Below, piece after piece: positions 9,779 through 21,000 of a DNA stretch of 33,778 bases (positions are counted from its first letter, which is position 1; every line of letters starts with the position of its first letter). Both the position numbers and the translations under genes were made by a program. The notes beneath the pieces were generated by a model, which made no database searches, was not told the DNA's origin, and saw only the letters and a program-made list of their open reading frames with translations. The stretch is from Fidelibacterota bacterium TCS56 (GTDB lineage Bacteria; Fidelibacterota; Marinisomatia; Marinisomatales; TCS56): NCBI GenBank assembly GCA_001577055.1, contig LSCG01000016.1, positions 1 through 33,778 of the forward strand. The letters run 5' to 3'.

Positions 9779-12700
9779 TCAAAAACTGAAGGTTAGCCCG
9801 ATTGTTATATCCCTGGGATTCAGAAAAGTGAAATAGGTCAGATTGGGCATGTCGATATATGCTTTAGGCTCAATAACGTTTTTCTCAATCCAGCCCTTAC
9901 TGCGCTCGACCCAGGCATCATTTTCATATTGCAAATACCGTTCGGTTAGCTGATCATAATATACCGCTCGTTCATACAGATCGCTTTTTTGCGATACATC
10001 CTCATAAGTTATCAACGGTATAAATTCCGTGTTTTCTTCACGATACTCACCTACCCGGTCGCTACCTTTAAACTGGCCGAATTTCTCATCATCAAACATC
10101 AATGATTCCATATAATAACGATAATCGTAAGTATCGGCGAACCCGGCATAACTCAGAAACTTAGTGTTCAGCAGATTGTCAATATCCACATATAACTGGA
10201 CACGCTTGGTCTGGCCTATATTGATATCCTTTTTCAAGCGCAGATCGATCCGGTAAGTATCTTTCCAGCGGACGTTATATAATACATTAGCCTGATTATC
10301 AGGATTCCAGGTCGTATATCTGCCGGCCCGCCAGGAAAAGAGCATATTAGCCGACCATCCGCCCAGAAAACGCCGGCCCAGCAAGCTTGGTCCAAAGGTT
10401 TTTGGGATAGCTAAATCCAAATTAGCCCGGGCATAAGGCTGGGGCCGTGGTTTTTCCTGAACCGGGTTATTTCTCAAGTATTCGCGCTGTTTGTTAGGAT
10501 CTTCCCAATTCTCCAACAGACCAAAATAGCCGGAGGTGCTGACCATATAGGTATAGTTAACAAACCCGGATAACCAGGAACGGGTATTTTTACGTTTTTC
10601 CATGGTGATCTCCAGACCACGGATATCTTCATAATTATTGTTATCAGGTTTGCTGTATTGGACGGAACTATTGAGATTATAATAATCGATCCAACCCGGC
10701 TGGGCGGTAACATCTTTGTAGTAACCGGCAATACTCAATAGATAATCATTTTGAAATGCCTGAACATAGCCCAATTCATAAGAAATCGTACGCTCTCGCT
10801 CCAGATTGGGATCACCGATTGAAGTGACCAGGCCACTATATTCTCGTTGCAGTCTGAAGCGATAGGAGGAGGCCGGTTCGGTATGGAAATGGCCATAATT
10901 GAAATATAATTTTGAATTGTCGGTAATCGGATGAGAAATAGCCAGGCGGGGATTAAGACTAAGATCCGGCTGGGATTTTATTGTAGGAGCTTCATCTTCG
11001 ATCAAATGACCGTAGTACTCTTTGTAGTATTTATCATAGATTGCCAGATCATACCAACTTACTGCTGAATTAGAATATTCCGCCCGCAGACCGATATTGG
11101 CGATAAAGCCTTTATATTCCAATTTATCCAGCAGATATGCTTCAAACCTGATTGGCGATACATCATACACCTGGCTGCGGTTCCAGGTCGTCATCCCCGG
11201 ATTAGTGGCACCGGAATTGATATCCATCCTTTCCCGAACATAGATGAAACCGGTTTTAATTTCGTTGGTGGGATTCAATTGCGTCGTGAGATCAAGCTTC
11301 AGAGTTGAGGTAGTAACGACACTGGTATCACGACCTAAATTCATCCATCCCCCCAGCCGCATACCATCCTTGCCTCCGACACCATAGCCCCAATAACCAT
11401 ACGGGGCTTCATCCACATAATAGCCATCGACAATTTGATAAACTTCAGCCGTGTCACGATCCTCAATCTGATAAGTGAGGTAATCATTAATATTATGTTG
11501 TGCGAAAACAGTATAATACGTTTTATCATTCAGAATATGGTTAAAATTCACTCCCATGACCATTCGATCAATGGTGGTCGGACTGTACCACCCGGGCATA
11601 TAGATCAGACTGTTGCCGGAGCTGCTGCCTACCAGATTAGCGATTTCATAATCGGAACGTAATACCTGGCCGGTGGGGGTGGTAGTCCAGTTATACGGTG
11701 AAACCGACTCAGTCCGGGCTTTGGAAGTAATCAGGCTTAATTTCATATCGGAACTGAGATCAGAAGTCAGTTTCAGGCGGCCCACTGTTTCCGAATAACT
11801 GTCCTGTGAAAGAGGAATGACGAACATTTCCTGTATATCGCGATATGAAGCGTAGAACCGCATATTCCCCAGTGCTGCTCCCATACCTGGAAGCGGCCCG
11901 CCAAACCCGAAATCAATCGTATAATCAGGTTTGACAATATCTCCCTGACGCCGGTGTTGAAATTCCCACTCATGCTTGGCCCCTTCCGGTGTCAAATCGT
12001 TGCTAGGATCATCATCCATCAAGGTCTGGTTGGCAACGGAATTCCACCCCTGAAATTTGGGATACTGGCGTTTTTGATAAACATCCCAGGGACTGGCGGG
12101 GCTATGGGTACCAATGAAACAAACTTCCGGGTCGGTGTATGGTCGCAGGAAATATGTATCCGGGTGGTATACTGACAAGCCGAAGTGTTTGGCGGCCGGG
12201 GGACGATGTTGGTAAATCAGGGTACCATGATAATGATCAGGATCTCCTTCGCGCGTAGAAATATTGACTATTCCTGACCGGGTATTGCCGTATTCAGCAG
12301 AGAATCCGCCGGTTTGTACCAGTAAATCATTAATCGAACTCAGGCTGACTGCCGTGAACGGTATGTTGGAGCGACTATCGTTCATGATAAAGCCATCCAC
12401 CATGTAGGTAGTCTGACGGGAAGCTCCGCCGCGAATCACCAATCCATCCTGGATACCGGCCTGCATACCAATTACCGTGTTAACATCATTCACAGGCAGG
12501 GCTTCGATCGTTTCAGATGAAACATAAAGCTGGCTGGCGGCGACATCCACCACAACCGGCTTCCGTTCGGCTACGATTGTCACTCCCTCCATGCCAATCA
12601 CTTCCGGCACTAGGGAAGCATCAATTGTTGTTGTGCGGTCCACCACGACCTTGACAGCCGTCACTTCTACCCGGTTATATCCAATCATAGAAATATTTAA

Positions 12701-12916
12701 ACTGTAATCCCCGGGCGGGACATTCAATATAACATAATATCCATCCGCATCGGTGGCTACCCCCAGGCTGGTTCCGGTTAAAATAATATTAACCCCGGTT
12801 AATCCCTCACCCGTTTCCTGATCGGTAATCTTTCCGCTGATTTTACCGCTTACACCGGCCAGAATAAAATTTAACCCGATTATTACGGCCAGTAGCACAC
12901 TTTGAATTATTTTCAT
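9779..12916 (-). CDS. TonB-dependent outer-membrane receptor (copy 2)
   Basis: 1045 aa. Signal peptide (1-20), a carboxypeptidase-regulatory-like domain (about 25-112, SGKISGKITDQETGEGLTG), a plug domain (about 125-225, LVIRGGASRQTTYMVDG) and a beta-barrel ending in the aromatic residue typical of outer-membrane barrels (LTFSF). It is a TonB-energised transporter of unknown substrate. Just after the plug it shares a characteristic region with the receptor at 18069 (HFGLS, then GWNS, then NDLTPEGA), marking the two as one subfamily. It lacks a SusD partner; instead it is followed directly by a 708-aa T9SS-tailed protein. No clear Shine-Dalgarno precedes the ATG, although the upstream gene ends only 69 bases away. 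Confidence 0.92.
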   Translation of the reverse strand: MKIIQSVLLAVIIGLNFILAGVSGKISGKITDQETGEGLTGVNIILTGTSLGVATDADGYYVILNVPPGDYSLNISMIGYNRVEVTAVKVVVDRTTTIDASLVPEVIGMEGVTIVAERKPVVVDVAASQLYVSSETIEALPVNDVNTVIGMQAGIQDGLVIRGGASRQTTYMVDGFIMNDSRSNIPFTAVSLSSINDLLVQTGGFSAEYGNTRSGIVNISTREGDPDHYHGTLIYQHRPPAAKHFGLSVYHPDTYFLRPYTDPEVCFIGTHSPASPWDVYQKRQYPKFQGWNSVANQTLMDDDPSNDLTPEGAKHEWEFQHRRQGDIVKPDYTIDFGFGGPLPGMGAALGNMRFYASYRDIQEMFVIPLSQDSYSETVGRLKLTSDLSSDMKLSLITSKARTESVSPYNWTTTPTGQVLRSDYEIANLVGSSSGNSLIYMPGWYSPTTIDRMVMGVNFNHILNDKTYYTVFAQHNINDYLTYQIEDRDTAEVYQIVDGYYVDEAPYGYWGYGVGGKDGMRLGGWMNLGRDTSVVTTSTLKLDLTTQLNPTNEIKTGFIYVRERMDINSGATNPGMTTWNRSQVYDVSPIRFEAYLLDKLEYKGFIANIGLRAEYSNSAVSWYDLAIYDKYYKEYYGHLIEDEAPTIKSQPDLSLNPRLAISHPITDNSKLYFNYGHFHTEPASSYRFRLQREYSGLVTSIGDPNLERERTISYELGYVQAFQNDYLLSIAGYYKDVTAQPGWIDYYNLNSSVQYSKPDNNNYEDIRGLEITMEKRKNTRSWLSGFVNYTYMVSTSGYFGLLENWEDPNKQREYLRNNPVQEKPRPQPYARANLDLAIPKTFGPSLLGRRFLGGWSANMLFSWRAGRYTTWNPDNQANVLYNVRWKDTYRIDLRLKKDINIGQTKRVQLYVDIDNLLNTKFLSYAGFADTYDYRYYMESLMFDDEKFGQFKGSDRVGEYREENTEFIPLITYEDVSQKSDLYERAVYYDQLTERYLQYENDAWVERSKGWIEKNVIEPKAYIDMPNLTYFTFLNPRDITIGLTFSF

Positions 12917-12985
12917 CTTACAACCAGGCCTGATCGATAAGAGATTTCACCAAGATTAATCTTAATGTTGCTGAGGTTTTCACTG

Positions 12986-14233
12986 TCAGTCTCTGCCATA
13001 ATATGGAGCACCCGGTTCACCCATGTTGATCTTCAGTAACCGCTTCGCTCCTAAATTACCATAATTGGCATACAAGAAATCGCCGGTGCCCCAAACTATT
13101 TTATTGATCGGTGTACTTAAAACCAACTGGTAAAATGGCTGCAGTATGCCGTCTGTGGTCATCACGGTGAGGGCGCTACCACCATTGGCACTTAGGAATA
13201 ATTTTCCATCGGCAGCGAAGGTAATACCGGTGATATTTTCAAACGTTTTGCCGGTGTAACTAAACCAATCCAAAACCAATTCTTCGGCACCCAGGGTACC
13301 ATCAGCGGCAATCGGCAGTTTCCAGACACCTTCCTGAATCGCACTGGAATCGGAACCAAAGTATTTTCCCGCCAGATACAGGTCATTTTGGAAAACCTTT
13401 AAACCGGCCACTTTTACGGAATCTAATGTTGCTTCCAGCGTGGCAGTCTTAGTATCGGTATCCACCCGGTATATATCACCGGTGCTGCCGGAGGTGTATA
13501 AATGGCCATACTGATCGAAGTCCAGATCCTTCAGGATCAGATTGCGGGGGAACAAAGATAACCAGGTTGGATCACTGGCCCCGGCGGGTCCGATGCGAAA
13601 CATGGCAAAAGTCTGAACAAAATACAGGTAACCACCTGGGCCGAAACGCATGGCAGTGGCCCCACTGGCACTGAAACTGGCATAATCTGAGCTGATATCG
13701 GTTGAATCCGGGGCAATGGAAAATATATCCTTCTTTACGGAAGCAAATACATTTTCCGCTGTATCACAAGCAACGGCATTGATATCGTCGGCATCGATAA
13801 AACCACCTATTTCGCCGTAAACAGGCATCAATTTAAATGGTGCGATAGTGTTGGAATACAGGTAAGCGCCGAGCGTTGAGACTTTTACCTGGATCGAATC
13901 ACCTTCGATATTAGGAACAAGGACGGTCAGGTCAGTGGTTGTAGCATCAAGAATTTCACCTTTAGTGGAATTGAAGAAAACCAGATTATCGCTGATTTGA
14001 TCGGAAAAGTTTTCGCCGATTAAAGTTATTTCACCGACACCGGAATAGGTCTGGGTTCCACTGGCGGCCGGGGTATATCCGGTCATATTTGCCGGTACAA
14101 CCTGACTGATCACCGGATCGGAATTGACTTCTTGATTGGGGTCCCAAAGACTGTCAGGATAATCAGGATCTTCACACCCAATCAGCCCCAACAAAATCGT
14201 AATGCTAATGATTGCGGATAAGAAATTTTTCAT
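12986..14233 (-). CDS. IPT/TIG-domain lipoprotein with propeller-like C-terminal part
   Basis: 415 aa. The N-terminus is a lipoprotein signal with lipobox LIGC (Cys20), so the protein is membrane-anchored. Residues about 40-135 form an IPT/TIG-like Ig fold (GEITLIGENFSDQISDNLVFF). The rest (about 140-410) looks like an NHL/SMP-30-type propeller, with LDFDQYGHLYTSGSTGDIYRVD and TGITFAADGKLFLSANGG. IPT plus NHL surface lipoproteins occur beside TonB receptors in Bacteroidota, where some bind ligands at the cell surface; that role here is inferred. The start has GGAG at good spacing. It lies 39 bases downstream of the PorV-like gene and 69 bases upstream of a TonB receptor, within the long minus-strand run. 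Confidence 0.8.
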   Translation of the reverse strand: MKNFLSAIISITILLGLIGCEDPDYPDSLWDPNQEVNSDPVISQVVPANMTGYTPAASGTQTYSGVGEITLIGENFSDQISDNLVFFNSTKGEILDATTTDLTVLVPNIEGDSIQVKVSTLGAYLYSNTIAPFKLMPVYGEIGGFIDADDINAVACDTAENVFASVKKDIFSIAPDSTDISSDYASFSASGATAMRFGPGGYLYFVQTFAMFRIGPAGASDPTWLSLFPRNLILKDLDFDQYGHLYTSGSTGDIYRVDTDTKTATLEATLDSVKVAGLKVFQNDLYLAGKYFGSDSSAIQEGVWKLPIAADGTLGAEELVLDWFSYTGKTFENITGITFAADGKLFLSANGGSALTVMTTDGILQPFYQLVLSTPINKIVWGTGDFLYANYGNLGAKRLLKINMGEPGAPYYGRD

Positions 14234-14272
14234 GACTTTATCTCCAATAAGCTGGTGAGCATTTAAGGCGAT

Positions 14273-15283
14273 TTAAAATGACAGGTTTAATGAAAACTGT
14301 TGGACATCCACAAATCTGCCGAATGGTGTGTAAGCGTAATCGATACCGATTTTCATCAGATTAATATCTTTGTGAACACCAAAACCATAAGTGAATCCCT
14401 GCTCATCATAATTATAGCGGTACCCGCCACGAAGCGCCAGCATATTCATCAAGGTGTATTCGACTCCCAGGTTGAGGCGCTCCGAATAGGATCTTTGATG
14501 AATGGCGTCCAGAGATAAAATCAGTTTACTGTTCTCGGACCGCGACGGCCAGAAATTGAACAGATCAACAGAAGAGCCGATCTGAAAGGTTAATGGCAGT
14601 TGGAATCCTTCGGAATAAAATTTTATCTCTTCTGAGAAATTCCGGATCGACATGCCAAAAGTGAATTCTTTCCACTGAGTAACGTAGATGGTACCGAAAT
14701 CAAATGCAAAAGCATCGGCAATATTCTTATCCACAATCCGGGTGGTATCTGAGGTTGGCGTTATGCTCTTCCCCAGATATTGATAGGCTTTCTTAATTTG
14801 CCCACCAACGGTAAAACTCTGTGACAGGGCGCGTGCATAACCAATCCCCATACTGAAAGCACTGGGGTTAAGGATTTCAGTATCAATATAACCTAATTCA
14901 TTTCCCCAAACCATCGTGCCTTCAACCTGACCGTAATCTACGGTTTGCAGGGAAAACCCAATCACACCAAACCGTCCGCCCATAGGTGCAAATGCGGCAC
15001 TTAGTGAATTGTGTTTAATATCGGCAATCCAATTATTCTGGTTAAGCCCAAGATCAACGAACCCGGTTATCCGAGCCATACCGGCAGGGTTGTAATACAA
15101 GGCACTGGAATATCCTTGTAAGGTTGTCATTGCTTCAGCCATACCGGCGGCGCGGGCGTCCGAGCCGACACTGAGAAACTGAAATCCGGTCTGGGCCAGC
15201 TTGGTATCAGCGCCTGTTATACTGTGCGGTATCAATACTGTTGTAGCTAGCGAGACGATAATTATTGACAGTCTTTTACGCAT
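14273..15283 (-). CDS. PorV/PorQ-family outer-membrane barrel protein
   Basis: The chosen start at 15283 (336 aa) has GAGGG at good spacing and gives the signal peptide MRKRLSIIIVSLATTVLIP; the track start at 15298 adds five residues. The mature N-terminus carries the family signature FLSVGSDARAAGMAEAMTT, followed by SALYYNPAGMA, typical of PorV/PorQ (UPF0164-like) proteins. Known PorV is a 14-stranded barrel that hands T9SS substrates to the sortase PorU. FCB genomes encode several paralogues, so this one may be a dedicated acceptor for the T9SS-tailed proteins of the same operon (inference). The preceding gene's stop is 4 bases upstream, with its last codons forming the ribosome-binding site. 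Confidence 0.85.
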   Translation of the reverse strand: MRKRLSIIIVSLATTVLIPHSITGADTKLAQTGFQFLSVGSDARAAGMAEAMTTLQGYSSALYYNPAGMARITGFVDLGLNQNNWIADIKHNSLSAAFAPMGGRFGVIGFSLQTVDYGQVEGTMVWGNELGYIDTEILNPSAFSMGIGYARALSQSFTVGGQIKKAYQYLGKSITPTSDTTRIVDKNIADAFAFDFGTIYVTQWKEFTFGMSIRNFSEEIKFYSEGFQLPLTFQIGSSVDLFNFWPSRSENSKLILSLDAIHQRSYSERLNLGVEYTLMNMLALRGGYRYNYDEQGFTYGFGVHKDINLMKIGIDYAYTPFGRFVDVQQFSLNLSF

Positions 15284-15287
15284 TTTA

Positions 15288-15857
15288 TTATCCCTCATTT
15301 AAAACTACGGCGTTAAAATTCTTGAGTGCTGCGGCATCGCAGGTGAACCATACAATATATTTTTCAGCACTTAAAGTATACTCCAGTCGAGTTTTGACTT
15401 GATCACAACCGGCGACGGTTTCCATAGCGATTGAATAATCATTTGCTGCAACCGGCAAACCATCAAGATCATACAAGCTGACATGCAGATCCGTATTCGA
15501 ATACCGGTCAAAGAAGAAAATAATTTCTGTCCCACCCGTACTATTATCAAACAGATATAGAATCGTATCACCGGCGGCGGCAACGTCGAAAGACCATACG
15601 GAATCGGTACGGACAAAAAACACTTGATCGACCGAATCCAGTACAGCTATTGTGTCTGCTATTGAACCCAAGGTCGAATCAATCGTTGCGGTGGGTGTGA
15701 CTTCGACGAAATTTGAATCAACCGTGAAATTTTGTAGTAACGTACAAGCCTCCTGATCCACATCGGCAATTAGATAATCCTCATCCTGAAAATCTTCACA
15801 GGAATAAAAAATCGCAATCGCCAAAATAAACAGCAGGTAAGTATTTGTCTTTTTCAT
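15288..15857 (-). CDS. Small lipoprotein, unknown function
   Basis: The track ORF starts at 15917 inside the previous gene. The Met at 15857 (189 aa) gives a proper lipoprotein signal, MKKTNTYLLFILAIAIFYSC, with Cys20 as lipidation site and GGGA upstream; a Met at 15869 is the alternative. The mature part is acidic (EDFQDEDYLIADVDQEAC) and predicted to be beta-rich, with IIFFFDRYSNTDLHVSLYDLDG resembling a pre-peptidase C-terminal-like or jelly-roll fold. I do not recognise a family. It lies 22 bases after the 729-aa ORF and 4 bases before the PorV-like gene, so it is co-translated with the envelope operon. Confidence 0.7.
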   Translation of the reverse strand: MKKTNTYLLFILAIAIFYSCEDFQDEDYLIADVDQEACTLLQNFTVDSNFVEVTPTATIDSTLGSIADTIAVLDSVDQVFFVRTDSVWSFDVAAAGDTILYLFDNSTGGTEIIFFFDRYSNTDLHVSLYDLDGLPVAANDYSIAMETVAGCDQVKTRLEYTLSAEKYIVWFTCDAAALKNFNAVVLNEG

Positions 15858-15879
15858 GACATTTCCCATTTTAAAAGTC

Positions 15880-18015
15880 TCATCGCACAACAATAAATTT
15901 CTTGAAAGTACTATCACCTTTCCTGAAAATCAGATTGCCGGTCCCGGGATCGGTGATATCCTCAGTCACCTCGATATGGGCAATATACAGGCCACTGACA
16001 ATCACCTGTCGGGAGCTGGTCTCCGAATTCCAGTCCTGGTCACCACTGCCATCGATATGGTTGATGGTTTTGATTAGATCGCCTCGTTCGGTGAAAATTC
16101 GAATCGTACATTTACCGGGGATATTTAAAAACATAATCCGGTCTTTCCCCAATTCGGTCCCGTATTGACTGCTACGGGCGCTGATCGAGTATGGATTTGG
16201 TACAATACGTATATCATCAAGTCGTTTACCTGGTGGCCGCTTCAAACTGGCCGGCTTATTGGTCATTGTGTAAAACTTGCTACTGACCAATGGATGGCCA
16301 TTGGAATTCGTTCCATCATCATAACTGACGATATAATAATAGTAATCGAATCCTCTTACGGCGGTAATATCATCGAATGTATTGACGCCCGCCGGTCCGT
16401 CATAAATCAGGTCAAAAGTGGTATCAGATTGGAAAATAGCCCGATAGATTTTATAACCGGCGAAGCCACCTGACACCTCGGCATTGGAATCCCAACTCAG
16501 GGCAATCCGATCACCCTGTCCATTGACATTGAATGTCGCCGGCGGCGGTGGTGGCGACGGAATATCAAAACCGGAGCGGTAATTCTCCCGGGCCCGCTGG
16601 AAAGTTTGAATCAGCGAATCAATCCCGGTATAGACCCAGTAATCCTTATACTCATGCCGGTCGGCTGGCGAGCTGCCATCGGGAAGATCACCGGGTGTAT
16701 CATTCAGCCAGTTGGCACCGATTTCATAGCATAATTCACGACTGAGACCAGCCACGCCTTCGGCTATAACAATCTTTACCTTCTCCCCTGGCATCATCGT
16801 GTACGGCCCGAATCCCTGTCCTTGGGAATAACCACCCGGATTGGTTTTCCCGGGTTCAGTCCATTGATCGGCAAAACTGTCGCAATCCGGTCCCGGTGTG
16901 CCGCCGCAAACTGATTCTGCGTGGCTTTCCGGCGGATGCCCGGCGCTCATTGCTGCGTATTCAGCGGTCATCCGCGAGGGATTGAACTGATCATTCCCGG
17001 CGGTGGTAATATATTCATCGGACCCCACATACCTGGTGGTCATTGGTTGATACAGGTTATCGCTGTTATCGCCCGGGGAAATGTCAGCATGAATTGTGGC
17101 ACATCCGGCAAATTGAGCTGCCCCAAGATGTCCATCGCCATTCACATTGGGAGCGCCGATATTATTAAAACTGGCACCCGAGTGTCGTCCATGCCAGGAA
17201 TAAAGCGCTCGAATAATTTCACCATCGTTATAGAACCGATCGCTGGGACCGGGAGCTTGCGGTGTCTCCCCAATAACCTCGTTAAGCGTATTATGTCCCC
17301 AGGCGGCGCTCTGTGGCAGCCAATTGCCATCGTACACGGCTCCCTCCCGCGAAATTGCATAACGGTACTGAAAAAACAGATACACATCCTCAAGGGTTTG
17401 ATCATAGGTAATATTACCATCCTTGTCATAGATACCGTTATTCTCAAGTTCGTATTCGTAAATAAAATAATTATCATGGAATTGATTTGAAAAAGCGTAG
17501 ATCTTCCGCGTAATCTTAACACCCATGGAAGTCTGAACAACTGTTTCCAGCATTCGATCTGATGGCAGGTCAGCATCCAGGGAATCAACCTGGTCCATAT
17601 ACTGCATATCAGTAGCCGGTACTAAATCCACATACACACCAGGATGATCAAATTTCCCCCAGTATGTGAATTTTTTAGGCATAGTTTCACTTTGAATATC
17701 CAGGTGACGCGGCCCAACGTGTACGACCTTATGTTCAAAATCAGTATTAGCGACCGGGTCATGATAGTTTTTGGCCCCAAGCCACATCCCCTTAGCCGCC
17801 TGATTGTCCTGCGCCGAATATTGCGCCGGCCAACGCAGACCATCCTGCTGATCATCGATTTGACCGGTGCGACCGGTTTCCTGTTCAGAGCCAGCCTCAG
17901 AATACCAATTATGAAGATTACCAATGGCAATCCATTTGGTCTCTTCACCGGACAAGATTCCCAGAGCCACAAATGCTAAGACAGCTAAATATGTAAAACC
18001 ATTATGTATTTTCAT
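15880..18015 (-). CDS. Fn3/T9SS-tailed secreted protein, partner of TonB receptor (copy 1)
   Basis: The track start at 18069 overlaps the receptor stop (TGATG). The Met at 18015 has a good Shine-Dalgarno (AGAGGA) and begins a clean signal peptide (MKIHNGFTYLAVLAFVALG), so it is preferred, giving 711 aa. A long N-terminal region with no enzyme motif is followed by an Fn3-like domain (DRIALSWDSNAEVSG, GGFAGYKIYRA) and a T9SS-like tail starting DDIRIVPNPYS and ending KFIVVR. The tail has VPNPY in place of PNPFNP. It is paralogous to the 708-aa protein at 7649. The constant position after a TonB receptor suggests a surface partner, perhaps in the role SusD plays for SusC; that is inference. Confidence 0.8.
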   Translation of the reverse strand: MKIHNGFTYLAVLAFVALGILSGEETKWIAIGNLHNWYSEAGSEQETGRTGQIDDQQDGLRWPAQYSAQDNQAAKGMWLGAKNYHDPVANTDFEHKVVHVGPRHLDIQSETMPKKFTYWGKFDHPGVYVDLVPATDMQYMDQVDSLDADLPSDRMLETVVQTSMGVKITRKIYAFSNQFHDNYFIYEYELENNGIYDKDGNITYDQTLEDVYLFFQYRYAISREGAVYDGNWLPQSAAWGHNTLNEVIGETPQAPGPSDRFYNDGEIIRALYSWHGRHSGASFNNIGAPNVNGDGHLGAAQFAGCATIHADISPGDNSDNLYQPMTTRYVGSDEYITTAGNDQFNPSRMTAEYAAMSAGHPPESHAESVCGGTPGPDCDSFADQWTEPGKTNPGGYSQGQGFGPYTMMPGEKVKIVIAEGVAGLSRELCYEIGANWLNDTPGDLPDGSSPADRHEYKDYWVYTGIDSLIQTFQRARENYRSGFDIPSPPPPPATFNVNGQGDRIALSWDSNAEVSGGFAGYKIYRAIFQSDTTFDLIYDGPAGVNTFDDITAVRGFDYYYYIVSYDDGTNSNGHPLVSSKFYTMTNKPASLKRPPGKRLDDIRIVPNPYSISARSSQYGTELGKDRIMFLNIPGKCTIRIFTERGDLIKTINHIDGSGDQDWNSETSSRQVIVSGLYIAHIEVTEDITDPGTGNLIFRKGDSTFKKFIVVR

Positions 18016-18068
18016 AATTCCTCTTGCAAAATTGAAACTTGACGATTCATGCTCAGATCGATAATTCA

Positions 18069-21000
18069 TCAGAAATCATATGAGATTGTCAACCCGAAAT
18101 AAATATCGCGGGGATTGAGAAATACGTACCCGGACTGATTCGGCATATCAATATATGCTTTATCCTCGAGCACGTCATCGAAAAACCCTTGATCAACTGC
18201 CTGCCAGCCGTCAGCCGACGTATACTGCAGATAACTGTCACTGGCATAATCATAGTAAATCGGGCGCTCGCTGGGCTCTGACAAGCCATTAACATCACCT
18301 ACCCATTCCAACGGCACAAAATCCACATCATTTTCACGGTAATCGCCGGGTCGATCATTTTTATCAATCCTCGGGAACGTTTTTAATCCGATCTCTTCAC
18401 GGATTTTATCAGGTACCAAGAGGGATTCCATATAGTATGAATAGTCAAAGCCGTCGATGAAACCGTATCCTGAGAAAATCTTGGTATTCAAGGCATTATT
18501 GATATCAGCGAATATCTTTATCTTGGCCCTGCCAATAGTAAATATCTTCGACAGTTTCAGATTCAAGGTCAATTGATCACGATACTGCATATTGTATTCA
18601 ACCCCTTGGACCTGGCCGGGATTATACGTAAACCAGAGGCCGGCCTGCCAGCGGGTGGTGGTATTCAGGTGTATTCCTCGCAGCAGATTAACTCGGAAAT
18701 CATCAGGTACATGAAAATCGATCACCGATTTTACTCGTGGTATCGGCTTTGGTTTTGACTGCGGGATATTGCGGCGTTCATAGTCACGTTGTTCAGAGGG
18801 ATTTTCAAAATAAGTATCCACACCGAAATGTCCGTAAGAGTTAACACGGTACTCGGCATTAACGAAACCTGTTACCCAGTCACCAGCGGCTTTGGCTACC
18901 TCGAACTCAAACCCGCGGATATCTTCATAACTGTTGGAAGTCAGTTGACTGTAATTGGATTTACTGTCGGCGCTGATGTAATCAGTATAATCCTGCTGAT
19001 CGGTCACGTCCTTGTAATAAGTAGACAAATGCAAGCGGTAGATCTCCATCAGTACCTGATCGAAACCCAATTCGTAAGATATGGTTTTGGCCAAAGGCAG
19101 ATTGGGGTCACCTAAATTATAAACTTCATTGGCTGGTCCTCGTCTTACGCGGTATAGATCCTGTGCCAGGGGCATTTGTCGGTAATGACCATAATTGAAA
19201 TACAGTTTTGAATTCTCGGTTATCGGATGCGATACTGCCAGGCGGGGACTGAGTGTAAGATTTGGTTTGATTTTCTCAACCGGAAACTCATTCTCTAAAT
19301 TAGGATCATAAGAAGTCGAGAAAAAACTGGCATCGTAAGGTGAAACCACATACCAATCACCATTCGGGTTAATAAAATCCAAGACCAATCCGGCAGAAGC
19401 AATAAATCCTTTATATTCCAATTTATCCTGGGCATATATATTAAAACGGTAGGGTTGTTGGTCCACGGATGACCAGTAATTTCCGCCCGGCAGAAATTCA
19501 TTGCGTGAGCCAAATTCCATATTCAGATTATTAACCACCAAGTTAAAACCTGTTTTTAATTCATGGTTGGTAGTTATCTGGCTGGTCAGGTCACCACGAA
19601 ATGTGTAGGTGGTAATCCGGCTGGTATCACGTGAAGTGCTGATCGCTCCTCCAAAGGCCAGCGAACCCTCGACACTGTATGAAGATAACCCGGAGAAACC
19701 AACCGGAGCCTCATCAGCATACCAGGTGGGGAAAACTTCGTAAATCGGATCAAAATTACGCCGGCGGTCATGCCAGGTATGGTAATATTTATGGCTGCGC
19801 TGAAACAAAACTTCGTAATAAGTCCTCTGACTTAGTTGATGGGTCAGTCGCATTGAAAGTGCATTTTGAAATATTTTGGTGGGACTCCAATAATTATCAG
19901 TGTATAACCGCCAGGGCATAGTAAATCCATCACGATCAACAGACCCGGCTAAATCCCAGACATCATTCATATAGGAGGTGCCACCACCGCGCGAAATAGT
20001 AGTGGCGTCAACTTCCCCATACATGCCGGTAAATGTGAAGCGGATTGCGGATGATAAATCTGAGGTAAGTTTCAGCATCGATGTTGAGGTGTTTAAGGCC
20101 GGACGCGATACCTGATATAAATACATCTCCTGATTCTTTTTATGCGATAAGAAGAATCGCAGGTTGCCCAGCATCTGACCGATAATCGGTACGGGACCGC
20201 CAAATCCGCCATCAATAACAAAATCAGGTTTATCGATGGCGCCATTTTTACGGTGCTCCCAAGTAAACAATTTGCGCGCACCTTCCGGGGTCAGGTCATT
20301 GTCAGGATTATCATCCGCCAGGGATTGAGCTGCAATTGAGTTCCAGCCCTCGAACTGGGCATATTGACGCTGGGTATATTCATCCCAGGCTCCACTGCCT
20401 GAGGTTCCGGTCCAACAAACCTCATCATCCATATAAGGCCGTAAAAAATATGAGGAAGCATCATAGGGAGAAAGTCCAAAGTGCTTTTGGCTGGCAGGAC
20501 TATGCTTAATAGTAATTGTACCGGAATAGCCCGTCAAAGACCCACTGCGCGTAACAACATTAACAACCCCCGAACGAACATTATTGTACTCGGCATTGAA
20601 GCCACCTGTTTGTACGGAAATATCGGAAATAGCGCTGAGGGGTATGAAGGTGTTGGGTTGATTATTTCGTTCATCATTCAAAATCAATCCATCCACCATC
20701 AACATTGTCTGATCAGTACCTCCACCCCGGATACTGAATCCTTGAATACCGGCTTTTAATCCGATTATTTCAGATACATTGGTCACAGGCATTTCTTCGA
20801 TTTGTTCAGCGGGAACACTAGTTTGACTGGCGGCGACATCCATTTTTATTGGCTTTCTACCGGCCTCTACTACCACTGTCTGTCCCATAATAATTTCCTG
20901 TGATAAACTAATATCCAATTGAGTGGTCAGATCGATTTCGATCCGGACATCACTGGCTTGATAACGGGTATAGCCCATCATGGTGACGATGACATCATAG

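Noticed and set aside
12952-12963. AAGATTAATCTT palindrome between the IPT lipoprotein gene and TonB receptor 2
   Set aside because: A perfect 12-bp palindrome, but short, A+T-rich and without other operator or terminator features.
16921-17490. 189-aa plus-strand ORF and its neighbours on the plus strand
   Set aside because: Antisense shadow of the Fn3/T9SS-tailed gene; low-complexity composition and no family resemblance.
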